Shown: positions 12,696-18,203 of the stretch, piece by piece
How positions within the stretch are numbered: the stretch's first letter is position 1
Layout of the letters: each line of letters starts with the position of its first letter
Assembly (NCBI GenBank): GCA_964614855.1
Contig: CAZTMX010000040.1
Location: 1 to 18,203, forward strand
Direction of reading: 5' to 3'
From: CAWJHE01 sp964614855
GTDB lineage: Bacteria > Chloroflexota > Anaerolineae > Anaerolineales > UBA4823
Length of the DNA stretch: 18,203 nucleotides
The notes under the pieces: model-generated
The model's input: only the letters and a program-made list of their open reading frames with translations
Told to the model about the DNA's origin: nothing
The model's database searches: none
Position numbers and translations under genes: made by a program

Positions 12696-13703
12696 ATGAC
12701 CGTGCGTCCATTTGATTGGCGCGATCTATCCGTCCTGCATCGCAATCGCGATAAAAGCGTTTACCTGGACAGTGTCCTGGTTTTGACGCGCGGGCCGTTG
12801 GTGGTGCCGGGAGCCTTGTTTTCCACCCTGGCGCCGGCAATGGGGGTATTCACTTGCGTCACAAACGGCGCTGAGAGCGAACAGCCGGTTATTGGTCAGT
12901 TAATCCATCTGGCAGGGTCGCAGTATGCCCACCTGACCTTTCTTACCCCAGAGACAGCGCTAGAGCAGCCCTCGACGACAGAATTGCTGGATTATATGGT
13001 CACGTTGTGCGGCGAGCGCAGCGCCTGGCGCCTGCTGGCGGATGTCGACGAGCAATCGCCGGCTTTTGAAGCGATGCGGCACAACGGCTTTGCCATCTAC
13101 GCCCGCCAACGCAACTGGCTGGCGGCAGAAATTAGCGAGCATGCGGAGGATGCCAGTGCATGGCGTCCTGCCGGAAGCCAGGATGCAGCTGCAATCCGTT
13201 CGCTGTACAGCAACCTGGTTCCCGGGCTGGTGCAGCAGGTAGAGCCTTTTTCCAACCAATCTCAGTGGGGAGGTACCTCCCCAAAAGGATTGAACTCCCA
13301 GAAGGGTGCAAGTTCCCCAAAGGGTGCGGTTGACCCCAAAGGCCTGGTGTATTATGAAAAAGGCGAATTGTTGGCATTTGTCGAATTCAAGTCCGGTCAC
13401 CGCGGCATTTGGGTGCAGCCCTATGTACACCCGGATGCTGAAAATGTAGCTGGAATGCTTGCCAGTTTGCTGCAAAAGATCCCCGGACGCCGCTCGCGCC
13501 CGGTCTACATCTGTGTACGCTCCTACCAGGCCTGGTTGGAAGCGATCTTAGAAGATTTGGGGGCGCAGCCTGGCGCCAGCCAGGCGGTGATGGTGAAATA
13601 CATGGTGCAGCCTTTGAAAGCGGGGCGAACATTTACCTTACCTTCTTTAGAGAATGGGCATGCGGAGGTTTCCACCCCCATCGCCCATTCGGAGAGTAAA
13701 TAA
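12696..13703 (+). CDS. GNAT-like acetyltransferase, divergent, with hexapeptide repeats
   Basis: 335 residues. It is tentatively a GNAT-type protein: it begins TVRPFDWRDLSVLHR (compare the IRPxxxxD start of GNATs), has the central segment AFEAMRHNGFAIYARQRNW, typical of the 'xxLGFxxyxr' end of a GNAT domain, and a second half in which EKGELLAFVEFKSG and VHPDAENVAGMLASLLQ suggest a second, degenerate GNAT unit. The acetyl-CoA P-loop is not clear. Residues about 195-218 are four imperfect hexapeptides of the form SPKGAx. ATG 12696 is preferred over 12690 because AGGTG (12684-12688) is 7 nt upstream of it. It lies 73 bp after pdxT, and the R3H ATPase follows almost immediately. Substrate unknown. 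Confidence 0.6.
   Translation: MTVRPFDWRDLSVLHRNRDKSVYLDSVLVLTRGPLVVPGALFSTLAPAMGVFTCVTNGAESEQPVIGQLIHLAGSQYAHLTFLTPETALEQPSTTELLDYMVTLCGERSAWRLLADVDEQSPAFEAMRHNGFAIYARQRNWLAAEISEHAEDASAWRPAGSQDAAAIRSLYSNLVPGLVQQVEPFSNQSQWGGTSPKGLNSQKGASSPKGAVDPKGLVYYEKGELLAFVEFKSGHRGIWVQPYVHPDAENVAGMLASLLQKIPGRRSRPVYICVRSYQAWLEAILEDLGAQPGASQAVMVKYMVQPLKAGRTFTLPSLENGHAEVSTPIAHSESK
13278..13349 (+). repeat. 18-bp (hexapeptide) tandem repeat, four units
   Basis: Four in-frame 18-bp units begin at 13278, 13296, 13314 and 13332. They encode SPKGLN, SQKGAS, SPKGAV and DPKGLV. They lie between the two halves of the GNAT-like protein. Confidence 0.85.
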
Positions 13704-13704
13704 C

Positions 13705-15390
13705 TTGGCGAGAATTGAAAAACAAAAGATAACCGATGATTTACAGGCGTTGCTGGCAGTCATGCCGGGGCCAATTGCTGAGGCGGTGGAGCGAGCTGAC
13801 AACAGCGAAAACCTGCTGGAAGTGATCATGGACCTGGGCCGGCGCCCGACAGCGCGCTTTGTGGAGCAGGAAATCATGCTGCTCGATCAAGAAGTGACGC
13901 ACGAAGAGATCGATTACGTGGTCGAACGTATCGGCGATTTTGATGCCGACAACCGCGCCGGTCTCGAGCGCACCCTACACCGCATCTCCGCCATCCGCAA
14001 CCGGCGCGGGCATATCGTGGGGCTCACCTGCCGTGTGGGCCGGGCGGTGTACGGCACCACGGATATTGTCAAGGACCTGATTGAAAGCGGTAAAAGCCTG
14101 CTGTTGCTCGGGCGGCCTGGCGTGGGCAAAACCACCCTGCTGCGCGAGGCAGCGCGCCTGCTGGCTGAGACCAAGCGCGTGATCGTGGTGGATACCTCGA
14201 ATGAAATCGGCGGCGACGGCGATGTGCCCCACCCTGCGGTGGGCAAAGCGCGCCGCATGCAGGTAGCCAGGCCTTCGCTGCAGCATGAAGTGATGATCGA
14301 AGCGGTGGAAAACCACAACCCCGAAGCCATTGTGATCGATGAAATCGGGCGCGAGCTGGAAGCTGCTGCCGCCCGCACCATTGCCGAGCGCGGTGTACAG
14401 CTGATCGGCACGGCGCACGGCAACACGCTGGAAAACCTGCTGCTCAACCCCACCCTGGCGGACCTGGTGGGTGGGATCGAGTCGGTCACGCTCTCCGATG
14501 AGGAAGCGCGCCGGCGCGGCACGCAAAAAACCGTGCTCGAGCGGCGTTCCCCGCCAACCTTTGACGTCTTGATCGAAATCCAGCAGCGCGACCGGCTGGC
14601 GGTACATACCGATGTGGCAGCTTCGGTGGATGCCTTGCTGCGCGGTTACCCCATTCCGCCGGAAATCCGCTCGCGCATCAACGGCGAAATCCGCATCGAG
14701 CGCGGCGCAGCACCAACTCGCCCGCAAAGCGCCGGGCAGCTGGGTTACCGCCGCCAGGGAGCGGAGGGTATGGGAGAGCGTTCCGGACTGGTTTCCGGCG
14801 CAGACCCCGGCGCCGCTTACGGCTCCGCTGGTCACGGTGCTGCCAGCTATGGCGCCGCCAGAAATGGCGCTGCCAGTTACGGCGCAAATGGGCCGCGTCC
14901 CATGCGCGACCGGTCGTCGATGCAAACCATGCGCATCTACCCCTACGGCGTGGCGCGCAACCGCCTGGCCCAGGCGATCAAACGCCTGAGCGTGCCGGCT
15001 TTGATCGTCAACGACGCATCTGATGCGGATGTGCTGGTCACCCTGCGTTCCTATTACCGCACCCGCCAGCAGACGATCATGGAAGCCGAGCACCGCAATG
15101 TGCCGATCTATGTGCTGCGCGCCAATACCGTCAACCAGATGCAGCAGTTCCTCAGCGATCTGTTCAACCTGTACACTGACGCAGGCGGCGAAGTCAACCT
15201 GGAAACCATCATCCAGGAGACGCGCTCGGCCATCAGCGCCGTAACCAGCGGCGAGCGCTGGGTAGAGCTGCAGCCCGCGGTCGCAGCGATTCGCAGGGTG
15301 CAGCACGAGATGGCGCGCGATGCCAACCTGGTCTCGCATTCCTACGGCAAAGAGCCCAACCGGCGCGTGCGTATCTTCCGCGAAAGCTAA
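13705..15390 (+). CDS. R3H-domain AAA ATPase (Ycf45/SpoIIIAA-like)
   Basis: 562 residues. The N-terminal region (about 1-110) has a Ycf45-like start, DDLQALLAVMPGPIAEAVE. The ATPase core has Walker A GRPGVGKTT (136-144), a VVDTSNEIGGDGDVPHPAVGKARR segment typical of this family, Walker B AIVIDEIGRE (Asp212, Glu213) and GTAHGNTLENL. The Gly/Ala/Tyr linker spans about 333-400. The C-terminal end has an R3H motif, Arg530-x3-His534, which binds single-stranded nucleic acid. Cellular role not established. TTG at 13705 is chosen because it follows the previous stop by 1 bp with GGAGAG 8 nt upstream and gives the family N-terminus; ATG 13654 would overlap the upstream gene by 50 bp. Confidence 0.88.
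   Translation: MARIEKQKITDDLQALLAVMPGPIAEAVERADNSENLLEVIMDLGRRPTARFVEQEIMLLDQEVTHEEIDYVVERIGDFDADNRAGLERTLHRISAIRNRRGHIVGLTCRVGRAVYGTTDIVKDLIESGKSLLLLGRPGVGKTTLLREAARLLAETKRVIVVDTSNEIGGDGDVPHPAVGKARRMQVARPSLQHEVMIEAVENHNPEAIVIDEIGRELEAAAARTIAERGVQLIGTAHGNTLENLLLNPTLADLVGGIESVTLSDEEARRRGTQKTVLERRSPPTFDVLIEIQQRDRLAVHTDVAASVDALLRGYPIPPEIRSRINGEIRIERGAAPTRPQSAGQLGYRRQGAEGMGERSGLVSGADPGAAYGSAGHGAASYGAARNGAASYGANGPRPMRDRSSMQTMRIYPYGVARNRLAQAIKRLSVPALIVNDASDADVLVTLRSYYRTRQQTIMEAEHRNVPIYVLRANTVNQMQQFLSDLFNLYTDAGGEVNLETIIQETRSAISAVTSGERWVELQPAVAAIRRVQHEMARDANLVSHSYGKEPNRRVRIFRES
14809..14892 (+). repeat. Degenerate 27-30-bp tandem repeat in the R3H ATPase linker
   Basis: Three in-frame units (14809-14835, 14836-14865, 14866-14892) encode GAAYGSAGH, GAASYGAARN and GAASYGANG. 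They form a flexible linker between ATPase core and C-terminal region. Confidence 0.75.
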
Positions 15391-15414
15391 GCGCCAGGAA
15401 GCAGGGGAAACGTC

Positions 15415-16041
15415 ATGTTCATCACATTGGAAGGCCCCGAAGGCAGCGGCAAGACCAGCCAGCTGGCCAGCCTGGCAGATTTTTTGCGCCGGCGCGATTA
15501 CACCGTATTGACCACGCGCGAACCCGGCGGTACGCAAATTGGCGACCAGATCCGCGCCGTGCTCTCTGACCTGCGCAACGAGGAAATGCACCCGCGCACC
15601 GAGCTGCTGCTCTTCCAGGCCTCGCGCGCCCAGCATGTGGAGCAGCTGATCCTGCCGCATTTGCGATCGGGAGGCATCGTTTTATGCGACCGCTATGCCG
15701 ATTCGACCCTGGCTTACCAGGGCTACGGGCACCAGGCCTTTCCGCTGGAACAGGTGCGGGCGTTGATCGATTTTGCCACCGGCGGGCTGAAACCCGATCT
15801 GACCCTGCTGTTGGATGTGGATGCCGAAGCCGGGTTAAAACGGCGCGCCCAGGGCGGCGATTGGAACCGCCTGGACGCCTATAAGCTGGAGTTTCACCAG
15901 CGGGTACGGCAAGGTTATTTAGAAATGGCGCGCCAGGAGCCAGGGCGCTGGGTGGTGATCGACGCCGGGCGGGCGTTCAGCGAGGTGCAGCAGGATATCC
16001 AGCACACGGTGCTGGCGGCGCTGCAGCAGCGATCGGACTAA
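15415..16041 (+). CDS. tmk: Thymidylate kinase
   Basis: Phosphorylates dTMP to dTDP for DNA synthesis, 208 residues. The P-loop GPEGSGKT is at 7-14, followed by TREPGGTQIGDQIR, the DRY segment LCDRYADSTLAYQGYG, and the lid RRAQGGDWNRLD. An Arg in the lid region indicates the bacterial type II layout, although its P-loop lacks the Arg of yeast-type enzymes. ATG 15415 has AGGGG upstream and lies 24 bp after the R3H ATPase stop. The usual downstream holB is absent; a convergent zinc-ribbon gene follows. No clear terminator is seen in the 89-bp gap. Confidence 0.95.
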   Translation: MFITLEGPEGSGKTSQLASLADFLRRRDYTVLTTREPGGTQIGDQIRAVLSDLRNEEMHPRTELLLFQASRAQHVEQLILPHLRSGGIVLCDRYADSTLAYQGYGHQAFPLEQVRALIDFATGGLKPDLTLLLDVDAEAGLKRRAQGGDWNRLDAYKLEFHQRVRQGYLEMARQEPGRWVVIDAGRAFSEVQQDIQHTVLAALQQRSD

Positions 16042-16130
16042 AGCACTCCGGCAGTAGCGCATCCCGGGCAAGATACAAGCCGGCAAAAGCGCAGGCCCAG
16101 CAAGGTTTGCGCCAGACCCGGGCGCACAGG

Positions 16131-16523
16131 CTAAAAGTCCTCGTCGCCCCCGCCCAGATCCCCCTCCCCGCCCATATCGGGCAGCGAGGCTTCGATCTCC
16201 TCCGGGCTCTGACCAGCCTCCAGCCGGTCAACCACTTCGTTAAACTCCGGGCCGATTTCCTCACCCAGCTCTTTACCCATCTTGCGCATCATCCTGCCCA
16301 TAGCGCGCGGGTCGTCCTCCAGCCCATCAAAAGCGTTGGGGTCGTCAAAGTTATCCAGGCGGCTCTCATCAGAGCGGGCGATGCGTACCCGCCCGATGCG
16401 GCGCTGGATATTCTGGCTGGCGCAGTGCGGGCAGGTCACCTGCTTCACGTCGTATTCGTTGTAGCTGAGGAAAACCTCAAAGCGTTTGTGACAGTCCAAA
16501 CAACGGTAACTATAATTGGGCAT
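16131..16523 (-). CDS. FmdB-family zinc ribbon protein
   Basis: 130 residues. The N-terminal FmdB zinc ribbon begins MPNYSYRCLDC, with Cys8, Cys11, Cys31 and Cys34 as a four-Cys zinc site and the characteristic FEVFLSYN. The remainder is a charged helical tail (RAMGRMMRKMGKELGEEI) ending in an acidic Gly-rich GGEGDLGGGDEDF. FmdB proteins are proposed regulatory or nucleic-acid-interacting factors, with poorly known function. ATG at 16523 has GGAGG upstream. It diverges from gmk. Confidence 0.88.
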   Translation of the reverse strand: MPNYSYRCLDCHKRFEVFLSYNEYDVKQVTCPHCASQNIQRRIGRVRIARSDESRLDNFDDPNAFDGLEDDPRAMGRMMRKMGKELGEEIGPEFNEVVDRLEAGQSPEEIEASLPDMGGEGDLGGGDEDF

Positions 16524-16584
16524 GCGGTACCTCCGAGAATTCAGTTTGGTCGGAATTGCAGGTCGTCCAAACCGATTTTGAAAT

Positions 16585-16590
16585 TATAAT
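16585..16590 (+). promoter_or_regulatory. Probable gmk -10 box
   Basis: A perfect TATAAT, 29 bp before the GTG start of gmk. No consensus -35 is visible at 16-18 bp. Confidence 0.4.
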
Positions 16591-16619
16591 CAAGACTTAT
16601 CCTGTTGTGGGAGGTCAGA

Positions 16620-17243
16620 GTGAGCGAAAAGAACGTCTTCAATCCATTGGAGCCTCAGCCGCTGTTGATCGTTATCTCCGGTCCCTCTGGAGTGGGTAAA
16701 GACACCGTGATTAACCGCATGAAAGAGCGGGCGATGGACTTCCACTTTGTAGTGACGGCGACCAACCGCCCGCCGCGCGAAAAAGAAGTCCACGGGGTGG
16801 ATTATTTCTTTCTCAGCTCGGATGAATTTGCGGCCATGATCGAAGCGGATGAGCTGATGGAATATGCGGTGGTATATAACGATTATAAGGGCGTCCCCAA
16901 AGCCCAGGTGCGCCAGGCGTTGGAAAGCGGCAGCGATGTGATCATGCGTGTGGATGTACAGGGCGCCGCCAGGATCCGCGAGCTGGCGCCGGATGCGCTG
17001 CTGGTCTTCCTGACCGTACAGGACGAAGAAGAAATGATCACCCGCCTGAGAGAACGCAAGAGCGAGACGCCGAAGGAGCTGAACCTGCGTATCGCCGCCG
17101 CCCGGCAGGAACTCAAGCGCATGGGTGAATACGACTATGTGGTGGTCAACCGCCAGGGTCACCTGGATGAGGCCGTGGATACTATCGCCGCGATCATCAA
17201 AGCGGAGCACCACCGGGTAAAACACAGGAAGGTCAGGTTATAG
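16620..17243 (+). CDS. gmk: Guanylate kinase
   Basis: Converts GMP to GDP, 207 residues. The P-loop is GPSGVGKDT (21-29), followed by TATNRPPREKEVHGVDYFF (GMP-binding region), MEYAVVYNDYKGVPKAQV and VDVQGAARIRELAPDALLVFL, all classical. Asp occupies the position after the P-loop Lys, where Ser, Thr or Gly is usual. GTG at 16620 is chosen because GGGAGG (16609-16614) precedes it by 5 nt; TTG 16605 would overlap that site. The rhomboid gene starts at the next base after the stop. rpoZ, often next to gmk, is not seen here on this strand. Confidence 0.95.
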   Translation: MSEKNVFNPLEPQPLLIVISGPSGVGKDTVINRMKERAMDFHFVVTATNRPPREKEVHGVDYFFLSSDEFAAMIEADELMEYAVVYNDYKGVPKAQVRQALESGSDVIMRVDVQGAARIRELAPDALLVFLTVQDEEEMITRLRERKSETPKELNLRIAAARQELKRMGEYDYVVVNRQGHLDEAVDTIAAIIKAEHHRVKHRKVRL

Positions 17244-18080
17244 ATGATGAACTCCAACGAACCCGGACAGGCAGATCCACGCCAGAACCCGCCCGGCGCT
17301 CCAGTTCCAGGCCAACCGGCGAGCGGCTGGGTGCAGGTGCGCTACAAGGGTCAGCGGCCGTACGTGGTGTATGTGTTGATTGCCATCAATGTCGTGCTTT
17401 ATCTGCTGCAGATGGTCAGCCCGAGTTTTATCGACGCGCAGAGCCTGATGCAGCAGCTGGGGGTGGTGGTATACGGCTCCGACCCGGTAGCCCTGCTGGG
17501 GATGAAGATCAACGAGCTGATCGTGAGCGGCCAGTATTGGCGCCTGATCACCCCCATGTTTTTGCACGGCTCGATCATGCATATCGCCTTTAATATGTAT
17601 GCCTTGAACGCCATCGGCCCCGAGCTGGAGAGGCATTATGGGCACCTGCGTTTCCTGGCGATGTACCTGCTCTCGGGTTTTGTGGGCAATATCTTCTCCT
17701 TCTTGTTCTCGCCCAACCCCTCGCTGGGGTCTTCCACCGCCATCTTCGGTCTGCTGGGCGCCGAAGCGGTTTTTCTCTACCACAACCGCAGCATCTTCGG
17801 CAGCCAGGCGCGCAAAGCGCTGATGAACATCGCCACCATCGCCGGGATCAACCTGGTGATCGGCCTCTCGCCCGGCATCGATAACTGGGGGCACATCGGC
17901 GGCATGATCGGCGGCGCCAGCTTTGCCTGGGTTGCCGGCCCGCTGCTGCAGGTGCGCGGTCTGTATCCGAGTTTGACCCTGGAAGACCAGCGCGAAAGCG
18001 GCGAAATCCTGCGCGCCGCCTTGACGATTGGTCTGTTGTGGCTGGCATTTGCCGCCGCGGCGATTTTTGTGAGGGGATAA
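17244..18080 (+). CDS. Rhomboid family intramembrane serine protease
   Basis: 278 residues. A Pro-rich cytoplasmic N-terminus (1-30) is followed by six or so membrane segments starting near 40-58. The catalytic Ser164 lies in GSSTAIFG (GxSx motif) and the catalytic His217 in NWGHIGGMIGG. The conserved HGSIMHIAFNMYAL motif (His113, Asn117) of TM2 and the YWRLITPMFLHG loop are present. All key residues are intact, so it should be an active protease cleaving membrane-protein substrates, which are unknown. The ATG at 17244 abuts the gmk stop, so co-translation is likely. A strong terminator follows directly. Confidence 0.95.
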   Translation: MMNSNEPGQADPRQNPPGAPVPGQPASGWVQVRYKGQRPYVVYVLIAINVVLYLLQMVSPSFIDAQSLMQQLGVVVYGSDPVALLGMKINELIVSGQYWRLITPMFLHGSIMHIAFNMYALNAIGPELERHYGHLRFLAMYLLSGFVGNIFSFLFSPNPSLGSSTAIFGLLGAEAVFLYHNRSIFGSQARKALMNIATIAGINLVIGLSPGIDNWGHIGGMIGGASFAWVAGPLLQVRGLYPSLTLEDQRESGEILRAALTIGLLWLAFAAAAIFVRG

Positions 18081-18118
18081 AAAAGCTGGCGGGTGGTTAC
18101 CCTCCCGCCAGCTTTTTT
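18079..18118. terminator. Intrinsic terminator after rhomboid gene (bidirectional)
   Basis: Stem GCTGGCGGG (18085-18093) with CCCGCCAGC (18104-18112), 10-nt loop, six A before (18079-18084) and six T after (18113-18118). It also lies at the 3' end of the convergent gene beginning off the right edge. Confidence 0.9.
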
Positions 18119-18144
18119 CACTATCTCTACTTATTGATCTTCTC

Positions 18145-18203
18145 TTACAAATCCGGATACGCGTCGTCGTCGTCGATGTCTTCATCCAGGTCATCATCGG
18201 AGC
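18145..18203 (-). CDS. C-terminal end of an unknown gene with acidic tail (partial)
   Basis: Reading in from the right edge on the minus strand, 18 sense codons encode SDDDLDEDIDDDDAYPDL, followed by TAA at 18145-18147. A terminator lies just beyond, consistent with a gene end. Asp codons alternate GAT and GAC, so this is not just a simple repeat. Too little is visible to name the protein; acidic tails occur in many nucleic-acid or RNA-polymerase-associated proteins. Confidence 0.5.
   Translation of the reverse strand, partial: SDDDLDEDIDDDDAYPDL

Noticed and set aside
13975..15660. A 561-codon open frame on the minus strand
   Set aside because: It is antisense to the R3H ATPase and tmk, whose motifs are intact; its translation is His/Gln-rich with no recognisable domain. 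High GC makes such antisense frames common.
16042..16130. Possible terminator between tmk and the FmdB gene
   Set aside because: GC-rich CCCGGGC motifs recur but no stable stem followed by a T-run could be found.
17238..18197. A 319-codon open frame on the minus strand over the rhomboid gene
   Set aside because: It runs through the terminator and antisense to the rhomboid gene; translation is low-complexity Gln/His/Arg. The acidic tail at 18145-18203 is in a different frame and ends at TAA.

Overview
The window looks like ordinary chromosome from a bacterium of moderately high GC, most plausibly a Chloroflexota (Anaerolineae-like) lineage. That placement is inference from the gene set and protein flavour: a divergent YchF, a Ycf45/SpoIIIAA-type R3H ATPase, pdxST, and a deoxynucleoside kinase followed by a nucleotidyltransferase. 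No rRNA or marker search was possible. There is no transposase, integrase, phage gene or CRISPR array, and no gene-free stretch exceeds about 250 bp.

Layout. Positions 1-604 (-) hold the N-terminal half of glgC. Positions 723-1631 (+) hold an ANT(6)-type aminoglycoside adenylyltransferase homologue. It converges on a tRNA-Leu(CAA) gene (1671-1752, -) across a shared hairpin terminator. Positions 1864-4732 (+) hold a YchF-type P-loop NTPase and a PepF-like M3 metallopeptidase. Positions 4825-5472 (+) hold a degenerate DhaL/DAK2-like protein whose last 73 bp are repeated just past its stop codon. SSB follows on the opposite strand (5603-5986). A deoxynucleoside kinase and a nucleotidyltransferase-fold protein form a tight pair at 6236-7933 (+).

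The most informative non-coding signal comes next. A perfect 30-bp palindrome at 7986-8015 contains the 16-bp consensus parS site (ParB/Spo0J binding). A second site, differing at one base, lies 1068 bp upstream inside codons 10-15 of the nucleotidyltransferase gene. The window is therefore probably part of the chromosome's ParB-loading, origin-proximal domain.

Positions 8041-9657 (-) hold a three-gene operon: a GntR/YtrA-type repressor, an SPFH/stomatin-like membrane protein and a small DUF4177-like protein. Its promoter is embedded in a cluster of ATTGTAT repeats. Diverging from it is a DUF1848 protein (9876-10970, +) with an apparently leaderless promoter and a Pro-rich tandem-repeat insertion. 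Positions 11147-16041 (+) carry pdxS-pdxT (PLP synthase), a GNAT-like protein, an R3H/AAA ATPase and tmk. Positions 16131-16523 (-) hold an FmdB-type zinc ribbon, which diverges from gmk and a rhomboid protease (16620-18080, +). A strong terminator follows, and the acidic C-terminus of one more minus-strand gene runs off the right edge.

Functionally the window is mostly housekeeping: nucleotide precursor supply (dNK, Tmk, Gmk), DNA binding and replication (SSB), cofactor synthesis (PdxST), glycogen (GlgC), proteolysis (M3, rhomboid) and translation-linked functions (YchF, tRNA-Leu). Three recurrent oddities stand out. Three neighbouring proteins carry in-frame tandem-repeat linker insertions. 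Two genes look leaderless. Two parS sites sit about 1 kb apart.
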